A DNA stretch of 64,000 bases from Viola odorata (lineage: Eukaryota; Streptophyta; Magnoliopsida; Malpighiales; Violaceae): positions 60,920,327 through 60,984,326 of the forward strand of contig OY829539.1 in the NCBI GenBank assembly GCA_963691705.1, in the 5' to 3' direction. Below, piece by piece: positions 20,545 to 33,838 of this stretch (positions within the stretch are counted from its first letter, which is position 1; every line of letters starts with the position of its first letter). Below the pieces are notes generated by a model. That model did not search any database and was not told the origin of the DNA. It worked only from the letters and a program-made list of their open reading frames with translations. Made by a program: the position numbers and the translations under genes.

Positions 20545-23385
20545 AAATTATGATTTAAGAAAAACTATTTTTCTTCATGTTTATGTATGAAAAAAATCAC
20601 ATAATTAGCTAAATAAAAATAATTCCTTATCATTATAAATTTTACAAAATCAAACTTAAATAATTTAATATTTGTGTATATATATTTTTTAAAGAATAAT
20701 ACGTTATAAAAAAGGATTTCATAGTTTTCTTTATTTTTTTATTGAAAAATAGTTTATTGAGGCAATATAATTTCTTGTTTATTTTACATATTTTTTATAG
20801 ATTTTTTATTTTTAACTAAAAAGAATTATCACTTTGCATTTTTTTTCCTCATATTTTATTCTTTCTAGTTCTTATTCTAATAATAGCAACACATGAAATA
20901 CAAAATAACAACAACAACAATAATAATAATTTAAAAAAATGTCTAAAAATAATTGTGATTATAATTTAATAAAAGGGAGGATTTTTTTATTGTATTTGTC
21001 CTTTATTTTTTTCTTCTTTTCGTAATAATATCATATTTTGATATCTTTTGAAGGACAAAATATACTTTCTTAATTTGTTGGATTAGAATAATGATAGTAG
21101 TAATAGGTATTAGTCATGAAACTATTATTACTATTATAAATAAATAAACTATTCCAATTTTAAAATATTTTTTTATTAGATTAGGATAATATTTTTTCAT
21201 ACTTTTATATATGACTCATGCATATTAAGTTGCACATTTTTTTTTAATAGACAGGTAGGATTCAGACTTGTGCCATTTAATTTTTATTTTTAATTTAAAG
21301 ATTCAAAAGGTTACTTATTGTAACGATATCTTATCTCAAGGTTAATTTAACTTTAATGTTCTAACGACTTTAAGTTTACAATAAATATTTACTTAATATA
21401 TTTTATGTATCTATCACATGTTATCTTGATGACGTAGATCATGTGTTCCATCCATGATATAACCAATAATATAACCAATTTTGTTTTTAAAAAAATCTTA
21501 TTACTTTACCCAGCACATATTTTAGGGTAAACTACATAATTTTTTTATAGTTTTAAAAATCTTTCACTTCATACACAATACTTTTAAGACTTACATTAGA
21601 AATCCTATAATATCTTTAAACATTTTAATATAAACATTACACGTGGTTAAAAAATAAATAAAAATGGTAAAATGTTGAAAAAAAACTTATAAATATTGGA
21701 GGAAAATGTATAGTCATAACTATTTGAAGATTAGATTATAAAATATTAATTTTCAGTATCCCTTTTTAATTATCTAACTTAATCCTTTTATATTGTTAAA
21801 ACTCATTAATCAACTTTTTTCACTGAATTAATTTTAGGAAAAGTTATAAATTCTTTGTTATTTGTCACTTATAATTGTTTTATGATTTTCTTAACTTTAA
21901 AAATAACCTTTTTTCTGAAAAAAATAAACCATGCACTACCTTCAAATTTTAGTTAAATAATTAAAATTAAATAAATACTATTAACCCATGTAGAAAATAT
22001 TTTATGTACAATATATAATATTTATTTCATAAAAAAAATGTAAATTATTTTGATAATATATGGATAATATTGTCAATACTTGTAAATAACTTCTCAATTA
22101 TTCTCATAAATATTGTTCTATATTTTACCATATAATTTATGTTAGAAAAAATATAAATACTTCTATTTATTTGTCACTTTTATCTAGTTTATGTTTCTTT
22201 AACTTTCTTAAAATCAATCTCTTTACTAAATTAAAATAATAAAATAAAATAAAATAAAAAATATTAACTTGAATAAAAAATATTATTTTTAAAATAATAT
22301 AATAATACTTACAATAATTTACATTTAAAAATAGATCAAGATTTTTTTTTATATTTAACATATAATTTATATTTACTAATAGATTAACTTATATTTTACT
22401 CATTATAACTATTTTGCAATTCCATACTTTTAAGGATATTTCTCACATTGTAGCTCCACCAGTACATTACATATATTGATCTCTCACAACCTCTTTGAAT
22501 ATAGTGAGGAACTTGTTGGTAATCAACCAAGGAAATGTTTTTATCTCTCATGCCAATTTCACAAAGAATGATAAATTTTAAAAATATATAAAAATAAAAG
22601 TTCACAAAAATAATTTCATAAGAAGATAGTTTCGGTATTTAACATATTTGAGTTATTCAATAAATTATCTTTCTCTTTTGTATGTTAGCATTTCAATTAT
22701 TAAGTTATTTAATTAAATATTTTTGTCAATTATAATTTAATATTATGATGTGAATATTTCATAATAGAAAATCACCTTCTTTCATTTTTCATACTATAAA
22801 AAAAATTAATATAAATTTAAAATCTAAAGAATTAATTTAATATACACTCATTATTCATAACTTTAATATTAAGTCATTTAAAAAAAGAAGAAGATATAGT
22901 GTATACAATATAATTTATTTTTGCTAACTTTCTTAACTCACAATACTAAGTATATTTTTCTATGATAAATTATTTACTAATTTAAAATTCTTACTAAAAG
23001 TTACTTATATAATAATACTTTATTAATTGAAAAATAAAAGTGCATTACTTAATTGAAAAATTAATTTATAAGTTTGTTCACTTACTAATTTACTATTATT
23101 AGTATTATTTTAAAATATTATTATAAGCTACTTCCATGTGATTTTCTAAGAGACTAACGAATGTAGCAAACCCGATTTTCTTTCCACTTTTGCCATATAG
23201 AAAAGATTATTAAATTATTAAATTATTTTATCAATCACCAATTATTTTAATTTGTTAAAATATACTGATTAATTTATTAAGGGTGATGTTGATTTGAACC
23301 AATTAAAAATATAGGGAATTTACTAAGACATTTATGATACAAATCTGAACATTTAATTACAAATTAGATTAATTCCTCTCTATTC
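20545..23385. repeat. AT-rich module, copy 2 (left part)
   Basis: Matches copy 1, but 21190-22615 is an extra block relative to it. That extra block is shared with copy 3 (60058-60880), so it is either an insertion kept in two copies or a deletion in copy 1. The module continues after the LINE at 35702. Confidence 0.7.
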
Positions 23386-23578
23386 TAATTTCATTCGTTA
23401 AGGAGTCGCGCTTTAAATTCAAATTCAAAAAGCTCTCAACTGCAAAAATAGGATACCCTAGCCACCGTTGCCAGCCCCACCCCCTCCGGCCAGCCCACTG
23501 CTGCCGGAGTCCCCAAAATACTAGCTGCCCATTGCAGTTGGCGTAAAATATCCACCTGTCCGAATCATTTAGTCGGTA

Positions 23579-25093
23579 ATGGCGCCAGGTAGGGAGCCGT
23601 TGGCCACGAAGAGGGAGTCGTCGTCGGCAGTGACATATTACGTGGAGAATCTTTCGTTGCACGTGGATCATCGGGCTCTTCGATACTTAGCCTCGCAACG
23701 GTGGAGATTGCCTCCATGTGGTAGGGTTATGGACGTGTTCATCCCGCCAAGGAAAAATAGAAGTGGGAAACGGTTTGGGTTCATTCGTTTCGACCGGGTA
23801 GTGAATAGAATTGACATGGAATTGGCACTGGATCGTCAATATATAGGTGCTTCAGCCATCAGGGCAAACATAGCTAGGCCAGCCTCACAAGTTTTGAGGT
23901 CGGAGGTAGGGAGGACAGCGCGTCGCAGCCAGGAAGACCATGGGAAGCGTCGGCAGTTCAAACGGGACACGGACGTTCAGGCTCGACCGGAAGTTGGTCA
24001 GGTACCAAGTCGGGATCAAGTGCAGGAGATAGTAGAGAAGGTAGAGAAGGTCCAACCGCTAGCCAAGGACGTGGAAGTTGACGCTCAGGAAGGAGAATTG
24101 ATTGAGATTTCAGTTCCGGCAGAAAATAGAGATTGGTTAGCGAGGAGCGTGGTTGGAGTTCTTCGTAAGATAGAGGATATCCCAGATGTTAGGGAACTTT
24201 TGCTTGAGTTGGGTTGGTTTTGTGAGACCAAAATCCTAGGGAGGGGATTGATTTGGATAGAGTTTGAAAAACAGGAGGACGTGGAGAAAGCACTCGCGAA
24301 CACTTCAGAGGAATTTAGCCGTGTGTTTTCCAAGGTGGTTCCTTGGACCGAGGGTCTATCTAAGGTGGGCAGATTGTGTTGGGTTAAATGCTCGGGGATT
24401 TCGGTACAAATTTGGGGCCTAGAGACCTTTGAGAAGTTAGGAGCGCAATGGGGGAAAGTAGTGGCAGTGGACGATTGCACTCTAGCTCGGAAGAGGTTTG
24501 ACGTGGCAAGGATCCTCATATCGACGGATCAGCCATATATAAAAGGTACGATTCGGGCAAGATTAGAGAACAGAGTCCATTTAATTGATTGTCATGAGGA
24601 ACCAATGCAGGGGATGATCTCCAATGTTGATTGGAAACTAGGAGTGGAGTCAGCGGAGGAGGACTCGGATGAGGAAATGTACGCCGAGGGCTTTGAGGAG
24701 AAGGAGGGGGCTGATCCGAGGGAAAAAGACCAGCAGAGTGAGGTTAAGGAAATGCCCCTAACGGAGATGGAATCTCAAGCGCCGGTTGAGAGAGAATTGG
24801 GTGTTTTTCCTTTGGTTACAACGAGAAAAAAAGAGAGGAAGACCAAGCAGATTATGGCAGAGACGGGCAACCTACATTCGGCCAACACATCGGGGAACTC
24901 GGACACAGGAGTATTTCAGGTAGAGGATAGTGAGGTTCTTAGTATGAACAAGTTGCGCGAGGCGATTATGGTGGAAATAGATACATGGGGAATTGGACGC
25001 ATTATGTTAATCACTAATCAGGTAAATGAGGACGCTCTACGTATTTTTGATCGAGAGAGGGTTGGAGAGGAAGTGGGAAAGGTTCGAAGTTAG
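23579..25093 (+). CDS. LINE ORF1, RNA-binding protein
   Basis: From ATG 23579 the frame encodes 504 residues. An RRM-like domain at about residues 15-100 contains YYVENLSLHVDH and the RNP1-type KRFGFIRFDR; plant L1 ORF1 proteins commonly have such a domain in place of the vertebrate ORF1p fold. The middle (about residues 180-340) resembles the DUF4283 region of plant LINE/retroelement proteins (SRVFSKVVPWTEGL, VGRLCWVKCSGI, GTIRARLENRV). The C-terminus is acidic and charged. ORF1 coats the LINE RNA and acts as a nucleic-acid chaperone. The frame is intact, in contrast to ORF2, which begins 33 bp after the stop. Confidence 0.88.
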   Translation: MAPGREPLATKRESSSAVTYYVENLSLHVDHRALRYLASQRWRLPPCGRVMDVFIPPRKNRSGKRFGFIRFDRVVNRIDMELALDRQYIGASAIRANIARPASQVLRSEVGRTARRSQEDHGKRRQFKRDTDVQARPEVGQVPSRDQVQEIVEKVEKVQPLAKDVEVDAQEGELIEISVPAENRDWLARSVVGVLRKIEDIPDVRELLLELGWFCETKILGRGLIWIEFEKQEDVEKALANTSEEFSRVFSKVVPWTEGLSKVGRLCWVKCSGISVQIWGLETFEKLGAQWGKVVAVDDCTLARKRFDVARILISTDQPYIKGTIRARLENRVHLIDCHEEPMQGMISNVDWKLGVESAEEDSDEEMYAEGFEEKEGADPREKDQQSEVKEMPLTEMESQAPVERELGVFPLVTTRKKERKTKQIMAETGNLHSANTSGNSDTGVFQVEDSEVLSMNKLREAIMVEIDTWGIGRIMLITNQVNEDALRIFDRERVGEEVGKVRS

Positions 25094-27120
25094 GTTGTGG
25101 GAGGGGCGGGTTCTACAGTAGTCCAATGGTGCACATCTTTTCGTGGAACTATAGGGGTCTTTTGTCGAGTAGGAAGCAACGCTTCATCAAAAATATGTTT
25201 CGGGGTGATCAGGTGCCGTTTTGCCTCCTGCAAGAGAGTAAAAGGGACGTGGTGGATGACTTCCTTATACATGGGTTAGGGGGGGACAATGATACTAAAT
25301 GGGCTTCTGCGCCGGCGGTAGGTAGATCAGGGGGGTTGATTTCGATGTGGGATTCTAAAGCTTTTCAGTTGGATCATTCGGAGGTGGGGAACATGTATAT
25401 CTGGCTTGAGGGTGAGCTCACAGAGAATCATTTGAGGTGTGTTGTTTTGAATGTATATGCTCCTAACACTGCTGCGCTCCGTGAGCAGCTGTGGGAGTCG
25501 TTGGGTTCGAAAATAGAGAGTTCGAGTCACCCTGTGTTGGTTGCAGGTGACTTTAATAAGATCTTGACCCCATCCGACCGCTTACATAGAGGAGGTTACT
25601 CGAAGGGTATGATGGATTTCCAGAGTTGGGTAGACCGTTGTAGGCTGCAAGACATACCGCTGGTTGGTAGGCGGTTTACTTGGTCGAATACCATCAGCAG
25701 GAGCAAGATAGATAGAGTGTTCGTACAGGCTGGTTGGCTCGGTTGTATTCAGCATTGCGAGCTTTCGGCTCTTGACAAGAATGGGTCAGATCATGCGCCT
25801 CTGATCCTTCGTCGGGATAAGATGGATTGGGGGCCGAAGCCGTTCCGAGACCAAGCGGTCTGGTGGGAAGACAATGAGTTCAGAAAATTGGTTGAGGGAT
25901 GGTGGTTGGAGGCAGGAGCTGAATTTCCTGGGAACTTCAGTGTGGTCTGTAAAATGCGATTCTTGAAGAAGAGAATTCACTTTTGGAATAGAGAAATGTT
26001 TGGCAACGTTGAGACTAGCCTGAGAGATCTTCAGGCGAGTTATGAGGCAATGGATCGCAGGGCGGATGACCGCCCCATGAATCAGGCGAAACAGGAAGAG
26101 TTTTCCACCATTCGCAGTAAGTTATGGGAACAATAGGATCGGGTGGATAGATTCTGGCAGCAAAAGAACAGAGTTAAATGGAATGTCCACGGGGATAGGA
26201 ATACAGGATACTTTCATAGGATAGCAAAGATAGATATGAGGAGAAATGCCATTAGAGAGATTGTGACTCCTACCTCTACTCTCAAGACCCCGGCGGAGAT
26301 CAAGAGTGCTGCTTCGCAGTACTACGAGGCTTTTTTCCGGTCAGTTAGCTGGGACAGGCCTAGGATCCAGGATTTGGGGTTCTCCAAGTTAAGTGAGGAG
26401 GAAGCAACAGGGTTGGAAAAGGAGGTCACGCCGGCTGAAATTTGGGAGGCGGTTAAAGGGTGTGACTGGCGGAAATCCCTATGACCGGATGGATTCTCCT
26501 TGCGCTTTCTGCAAAAGGCGTGGGGAATCATTGGAGGAGATTACTGCAGGTTGATTCAGGAATTCTTCAGAACAGGGAAGCTACCGGCCGGGGCAAACTC
26601 ATCATTTTTAACCCTCATTCCGAAGATACCTGAAGCTAAACAGTTCTGTGAGTTCAGGCTGATCAGTCTGGTTAGCAGCTACTACAAGATTGTCTCCAAG
26701 ATTATGGCTAAGCGGCTCAGTGAGGTCATTACATCAGTCGTCAGCGAGGTTCAACACGGCTTCATTAAAGGGCGTCAAACCTTGGATTGTGTCATGACAG
26801 CGAGTGAGGTGGTCCATCATTTGCAGGTGACCAAGCAGCAGGGGCTGCTTTTCAAGCTAGACTTCGAAAAGGCTTATGACTCCGTTGAATAGGAGTACAT
26901 GGAGGATGTGATGAGACACATAGGGTTCGGAGAGAAGTGGAGGGGTTGGGTTCGGCAGTGTATTAGCACTAACAGGGTCTCTGTGCTAGTGAATGGATCG
27001 CCGTCGGGCCAATTTGGGGTGGCGAGAGGTCTTCGGCAGGGGTGTTCTATGTCTCCATTTCTCTTTAACATTGCGGCTGAGGGGTTACATCAGTTATTCG
27101 TTAGAGCAGAAGAAGTGGGG

Positions 27121-28407
27121 TGATCGCGCGTCGAACACGTCAAATATAAGTGTATAATATATAAGAAAAAGGGGTAGAAATACAACTTATCACTTGTCCA
27201 CAAGGAACTTGTAGATGGTGGTAAGAGGATCGTCCACAGAGACTTCGGGGGATTTGTAGTTCTTGGTTGACTTCCTCATCACTGAATTTGGTTTGTTGAT
27301 TCTGAAAATTAAAACAAAAACAAAAGCAATTAAATAGTTCAAAACAGTCTTGGTCAAAGGTTTGGCCAAGACAGGGGTCAAGATTGAAAACAGTAAAAAG
27401 AAGGTTCCCGGTAAGAGCATGAACGGGATATGTTCTTATGATTCGATCACTGGTTCAATGGTGTTCATCTCTATATTTGCAGTGCTGCTGTGGATAAGAC
27501 AACACCCGACTCAAGTTTACCCTCGGTTGTCAGTCGAGGCCCACGGTTGTCAATCGGGTCTGAGTTGTATTATTCATTTAACTAGGTCTCCCAAGCTAAA
27601 ATCTGAATTATCAGTTCTAAACTTGAACAAGGAAGTAAAGAAACCAGAAAATAAATAATTACAAAAATAGAGATTATTAAGAGTAATTAGATCTCACGAA
27701 ATATAAGAAACATAGCCCTCAAGCTCTTACCAAGAATGGTGATTAGCTAGATGTACTCATGAATGAATTATAAAAATACTTGCTTGCATAAATAAAATAA
27801 ATCCGTGGATTCAAAGAATTAAATCCCGGAGGAAAAGTATATCAATGTCGAATTGGGGAAGAAGAAGAGAGCGTGAAGCGTGTGGAGAAGAGGAGGACAA
27901 GTTCAGCTATAAGTAAGCTAAAACTCCTCTGTCCTTCTCCAACTCAATCTCCTAAATAATCTCCTAAATAATCTCCTAATAAATTATCCTGATTTGTTTT
28001 GAATAAAAATAGGAATTTAAAATATACAAAGATGGAAGGAGATCCTTGATAGGATTCTTAAATAAATATCTTTTTGATCCTTCTCTTTGTCACTGGACAG
28101 CTGTGATTTGCCAGCTCGCAAGGCCCAACGCTGCTGCTCATGATTTCTTTTCCACGGATCAGTCTTGGCCGGAGTCTTGGCCAAGACGATCTGGTGGTGC
28201 GACACATTGAATGCGAAGGAGTCTTGGCCAAGCGCTAGGCCAAGACTCGGGAAAACAGCTTCAGCTCTTCAAAAATCAGATTCTTCTATAAATTGCCTCC
28301 AGACCAGAACTGCTAAGATATGGGAAATACAAGGATAAATCAGTAGGTTTACTGCCCAAATAACAAGTAAATGGATAGTAAAAACATGATGAAATGCAAT
28401 GTAATCA
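27121..28407 (-). repeat. LTR (3' LTR of minus-strand element)
   Basis: 1,287 bp, co-linear with 32552-33838. It carries several TTGGCCAA-type palindromes (27345-27372, 28162-28190, 28220-28246) and a CGGTTGTCAGTCGAGG direct-repeat phrase around 27520-27560. Confidence 0.92.
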
Positions 28408-30065
28408 AATTCCCCACACTTAAACTATGCTTGCCCCCAAGCATACAGACTCAAAGACTCACTAACAAAAATAAAAACACAACAAAAACAGAAAAGACAC
28501 CAAGACCCCCAGAGTTCTCCTTTCGGCTGTTCACCTCACCACTGAATTTACCAAGATACTTCCCTAAGCGACCCAATGCTAGACTAACAAGGACATATAA
28601 ATACCCTAAACAAACCTCATCCAAATGGTATCAAGACATCCTGCTAGATTTTATTTATAATGTATAGGGGTCAAGATTTACCACAGATTTGAGTCCCACC
28701 GAGTGCTATTCTATCCAAACGTGCCTAAAGACTAGTGCCATTTAAATCATTTTCAGCAGATTTATTCTCTCTTTTTTATATATATATGTCCTTTGTATTT
28801 TTACAGACATATGCATCATCATTTTTTTTCTTCTATGCCCTATGTATTTTTACAGGCATATGCATATAGACAGAGCTTGTTCTTTTTGGGCACCCAAAAC
28901 TTCCACCTTTGCTATATTCTGCTATGACATTCCAGCACTTTTTTATGTCTCACACTAAAACAGATAGAACAGCACACTCAAATCAGGCGCAGTAAGCCTA
29001 GACACCCTAATGTTCGTTAAGTTTTAAGCTAGACGTCCTTTAGACCATGTGGATAGTGTTTGTTTGGGTGACATTAGATAATATGCCCCTTAGGCATTGA
29101 TCAAGTTACACTCATTCGCTTCCCTATTACTATAGCATTGTTTCGCCTAGACAAGTGTCTACTTGCAATTTCAGTGGTTGACTAAACAGCCTAAGTTAAA
29201 AACTAGGGGCGGTGTACACTCATCAAGACAGACTCAAACAAACATAAAAAGAAAAGAACAAAAAATCATGTAAAACAGCAGACTCAACCTAGATTGTCTT
29301 GGTCAAAGGCTTGGCTAAGACAAACTATAAAAAAAAATTATTCACAAATATTTACTCACAAATATACACAATCACAACACATATATTCACAAATACTCAA
29401 AGACTGGACTCACAGAATCCCTCCCCACACTTAAAAGACACAATGTCCTCATTGTGTGGAGAGACAAAAAAAAGACAAAAAAAAAAATTAAATAAAAAGA
29501 AAAGAAAGAAACGACCTGGGGGCAAAAGCTAGTCAAGCTGCTGGAGCGGGAGGGTCTTGGCCTGATGTTTGGCCTAGATCCGCAACTGGAGGGGCTGCTT
29601 GGCTGGTTCTGGAAAAATATCTTGGCCAAGGGCTTGGCCAAGACAACCGCCGAAGCTGAATTTTTCCTCTGATTTGAATGCCTTCCTTGCGCTGCAGCAG
29701 CCCTGGAAACAAGTGTAAAGAATGAGAGGTGGATCAACGAAAAACCTCTGAACTTATTCACGAAAAATTAAAAGAAAAATGAAAATAAATGAAATAAAAA
29801 CATGGGTTGCCTCCCATGAAGCGCCCTTATTTATTGTCTTGGGCTCGACATTGTCATGGATTTCTTATCAAGAAACTTTCCCAAATTCGCTCCATGCTCT
29901 AAGCTTGACGGGACTCTTGAGTGGCATTCCTTGGACATCCTCTAAAGGTATAAAATTGAATGGGTCGGGAGGCTGTTCCAGCTCATACTTCTGTTGTTCC
30001 TGCATCATAAAAGGTGAGTTTTGGCTACTGTGGGCAGTAGGGAACATCTTGAGAAGATGGTCAGT
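28408..30065 (-). other. Non-coding internal part of the LTR element, with polypurine tract
   Basis: The minus strand next to the LTR reads AAGTGTGGGGAATT, a polypurine tract (28408-28421). The rest has no pol domain in any frame: reverse transcriptase and integrase are missing without a trace, as in LARD-type derivatives. TTGGCCAA-type palindromes occur at 29298-29322, 29560-29578 and 29616-29642. Confidence 0.75.
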
Positions 30066-32339
30066 CTACCAGTCCATGGCTTTGGGCGGGCTAGCTGGCA
30101 GAGATGAATCTTGGCCTACGGCTTGGCCAAGCTCGAGGCCAAGACTGCTTTTAAGCTCAATTTCTGATTCCTGCACACTTGAAGGTGGAAGGTTAGGATA
30201 AACTTTTGGTAATTCATGGCTGTTATAAATATCAGTATTTGGTTCAAAAAATTCAAGATCAGAAACAATGTCTTGCAAACCATCATTAGCCACAAATTCT
30301 TCTTCCTTCAATTTTTCATCCGAATCTCCCCTGCTAAGAATACCCTCAGAAGGGTTAGTTGCATTTGATTCATAACCCTTATCAAAGTTGACACTATGCA
30401 TTTTATTAGGATTTTTGTTGGTATTATGCATGTCAAACTTTAATGTTGTACCACAGTATTCTAAGGTAATGCGTCCATGATATACATCAATTTTGGCTCT
30501 TGCTGTTCTTAGGAATGGCCTTCCTAAGAGCACATCCGTCAAGTTGGAAGGTAGGTTAGTGTTCATCTCCACAATATAAAAGTCTACAGGATAAATAAAA
30601 TCATTCACCTGTACCAATACATTTTTCACAATTCCTTTAGGGAGTATAACAGATCCGTCAACAAGTTGAATTACTACCCTAGTTTCTTTCATGATACCAA
30701 TGTTCAATTTTTTATACTCAGAAAAAGACATCACATTGATACCTGCTCCCAAGTCGCATAAAGCTTTTTCCACTTGTTGGTTACCTATTTTGCATGGAAT
30801 TGTAAAAGTGCCTTGATCCTCGCATTTTTCTGGAAGTTTTGCCTGTAGGATTGCAGATACATTCTGAGTCACGTTTATTCTCCCATCTCCTGCAAGTTTC
30901 TTCCTGCTACTGCACAATTTTTTAAGGTATTTAGCATAACTAGGAACTTTAGCAATTAAATCAAGCATAGGAATATTGACAGCAATTTTTCCAAAAATGT
31001 TCATAAATTCCTGTTGCATTTTCTCCCTTTTAGTCTTTGCAGGCCTAGGAGGGAAATGAGGTGGAATTTCTATCTCTTCTTCTTGAGATACGACCTTCTT
31101 ACCTGGCTTGGCCATGGGTTTGGCCAAGAATGGTTCTTTCTTTGCTGTTTTTTCTGGAATGTTAAGCTTTGCCATGGGCTTGGCCAAGATCGGTTCTGTT
31201 TGGATTTCCTCATCCTCCTCATCTTCTTCCTCATCGTCTAAATTCTTTATCACACTTCCACTTCTGAGATGCATAGCACTCACATTGTGCATGGATAATC
31301 TGCCTTGGTCAGGCTGCTGTTTTTGTGACAATTGAGCGATCTGTTTCTGCATCTCTACTAGGCTGTACTGGGTTGCAATCATGAACTTTTGGAGAGTCTC
31401 TTCCATAGGTGGGCCAGCAATCTGTAAAGGTTGAGGGGCAGGCGGTAGCTGTGGTACAGGAGCTTGGCCTAGACGTAGGCCAAGATTCTGTTGTGGAGGG
31501 TGCGACATAGAATGTTGAAAATTAATGGGGAATTGTTGCCCCTAGTTGTATCCGTATGCTGCATGGACCTGGACTGGATCACCTGGATGTTGTACCATGT
31601 AACAATTGTGGGTTAGGTGATCCTGCTGTTGGCATATTCCACAAATCATGGCTATCTGTTCTGGAACTCCTGTTGGCTTTGTACCTATAATGTTAACAGA
31701 AATATTTTTAACCATGTCAGTTAATTCATTCAACCTTTGTTCAACATTAATAGCATTAAGAGTGGAAGGAATAGAATTTTTTTCTGAAACGAGATTGTTT
31801 TGGCAATTATCTGCCATTATTTGAAGTAACAGTTTGGCCCTTGTAACAGTCAGGTCTTGCAACGCTCCACCAGCTGCTGCATCCACTTTTTCTTTGCTGC
31901 TCGGAAGCATCCCATCATAAAAATACTAGATCATCGTTTGATCTGCAACTCCGTGGGTGGGAAAAACCTCTTGCAACTCACGAAACCTTTGGTGATATTC
32001 ACTGAAACTCTCGTTGCTTCTTTGCAAAACAGCAGCCATGTTCTTCCTGGCTGTCCCTGCCTTTGTCGCATTCCAAAATTTGTTGAGGAATATATTAGAC
32101 ATCTCAGCCCACGTGTTGACGGTGTTGTGCGGCAAGCTGTAAAACCAATTTTGGGTTGCCCCTTCAAGAGAACATGGGAAGGCCTTCAGTTTTGCTCTTT
32201 GTATGTTCACTGCAGCAGGTTTCATGATATCACATTGAACATGTAAATTCCTTAGATGGTTGAACGGATTTTCATTCGAATGACCATAGAATTTAGGGAG
32301 ATTGGCCACCATATTAGTCTTTAAAGACCAATCATTCAC
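30066..32339 (-). pseudogene. gag: gag-protease of the nested LTR element, two nonsense codons
   Basis: One minus-strand frame runs from 32339 to 30066, broken by TAG at 31926-31928 and TAG at 31542-31544. First part: retrotransposon gag domain (FYGHSNENPFNHLRNL, EGATQNWFYSLP, FLNKFWN). Second part: a CCHC zinc knuckle, CGICQQQDHLTHNC. Third part: a Lys/Pro-rich linker and an aspartic protease of the Athila/Tat kind with ALCDLGAGINVMSF and DVLLGRPFLRTARAKIDV. The frame ends after the protease with no reverse transcriptase. Palindromic DNA repeats inside it translate as LAKPMAK and LGLRLGQ phrases. Both stops could come from single G-to-A changes. Confidence 0.88.
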
Positions 32340-32530
32340 TACAGCTAGTAAGTTAATACAGGAAAAGGTTTCCTATTCTGCTGTCCTATTCAATTCCCTC
32401 ATGGTTGGCTCTTGTTGATTTTCTGCCATGTCTTGGTCGGAGTCTTGGCCAAGATCGTGGTCTAGACTGTAAAATAAAAAAATACAAAAATACAAAAACA
32501 AAAACAAAAACTACAAAACCGTTAGAAGTA

Positions 32531-32546
32531 CCCGGCAACGGCGCCA
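32531..32546 (-). other. Primer-binding site of nested LTR element
   Basis: The minus strand reads TGGCGCCGTTGCCGGG five bases after the LTR. This is the tRNA-Asp-type primer site often seen in Athila/Tat-group Gypsy elements, and it fixes the orientation of the element. Confidence 0.85.
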
Positions 32547-32551
32547 AAATT

Positions 32552-33838
32552 TGATCGCGCGTCGAACACGTCAAATATAAGTGTATAATAGATAAGAAAA
32601 AGGGGTAGAAATACAACTTATCACTTGTCCATAAGGAACTTGTAGATGGTGGTAAGAGGATCGTCCACAGAGACTACGAGGGATTTGTAGTTCTTGGTTG
32701 ACTTCCTCATCACTGAATTTGGTTGGTTGATTCTGAAAATTAAAACAAAAACAAAAGCAATTAAATAGTTCAAAACAGTCTTGGTCAAAGGTTTGGCCAA
32801 GACAGGGGTCAAGATTGAAAACAGTAAAAAGAAGGTTCCCGGTAAGAGCATGAACAGGCTATGTTCTTATGATTCGATCACTGATTCAATGGTGTTCATC
32901 TCTATATTTGCAGTGTTGCTGTGGATAAGACAACACCCGACTCAAGTTTACCCTCGGTTGTCAGTCGAGGCCCACGGTTGTCAATCGGGTCTGAGTTGTA
33001 TTATTCATTTAACTGGGTCTCCCAAGCTAAAATCTGAATTGTCAGTTCTAAACTTGAACAAGGAAGTAAAGAAACCAGAAAATAAATAATTACAAAAATA
33101 GAGATTATTAAGAGTAATTAGATCTCACGAAATATAAGAAACATAGCCCTCAAGCTCTTACCAAGAATGGTGATTAGCTAGATGTACTCATGAATGAATT
33201 ATAAAAATACTTGCTTGCATAAATAAATTAAATCCGTGGATTCAAAGAATTAAATCCCGGAGGAAAAGTATATCAATGTCGAATTGGGGAAAAAGAAGAG
33301 AGCGTGAAGCGTGTGGAGAAGAGGAGGACAAGTTCAGCTATAAGTAAGCTAAAACTCCTCTGTCCTTCTCCAACTCAATCTCCTAAATAATCTCCTAAAT
33401 AATCTCCTAATAAATTATCCTGATTTGTTTTGAATAAAAATAGTAATTTAAAATATACAAAGATGGAAGGAGATCCTTGATAGGATTGTTAAATAAATAT
33501 CTTCTTGATCCTTCTCTTTGTCACTGGACAGCTGTGATTTGCCAGCTCGCAAGGCCCAACGCTGTTGCTCATGATTTCTTTTTCGCGGATCAGTCTTGGG
33601 TGGAGTCTTGGCCAAGACGATATGGTGGTGCGACACATTGAATGCGAAGGAGTCTTGGCCAAGCGCTAGGCCAAGACTCGGGAAAACAGCTTCAGCTATT
33701 CAAAAATCAGATTCTTCTATAAATTACCTCCAGACCAGAACTGCTAAGATATGAGAAATACAAGGATAAATCAGTAGGTTTACTGCCCAAATAACAAGTA
33801 AATGGATATTAAAAACATGATGAAATGCAATGTAATCA
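32552..33838 (-). repeat. LTR (5' LTR of minus-strand element)
   Basis: 1,287 bp, same length as the partner LTR; ends AATGTAATCA at 33838, followed by TGGGG and resumption of the LINE ORF2 frame. Confidence 0.92.

Larger units (their letters stand above)
27121..33838 (-). mobile_element. Non-autonomous LTR retrotransposon with gag-protease only (Gypsy-like)
   Basis: Two LTRs of exactly 1,287 bp (27121-28407 and 32552-33838) start TGATCGCGCG and end AATGTAATCA. The target duplication TGGGG lies at 27116-27120 and 33839-33843. Coding and priming signals are on the minus strand: primer site 32531-32546, gag-protease 30066-32339, polypurine tract at about 28408-28421. No reverse transcriptase, RNase H or integrase is found between 28408 and 30065, so the element depends on a relative. 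LTRs differ at roughly two dozen sites by eye. TTGGCCAA-type palindromes recur in LTRs, coding and non-coding parts. Confidence 0.93.

Noticed and set aside
22396..22605. Open frame on the minus strand in the AT-rich module, also present around 60680-60880
   Set aside because: Conserved between copies only because the whole module is repeated; no known protein features.
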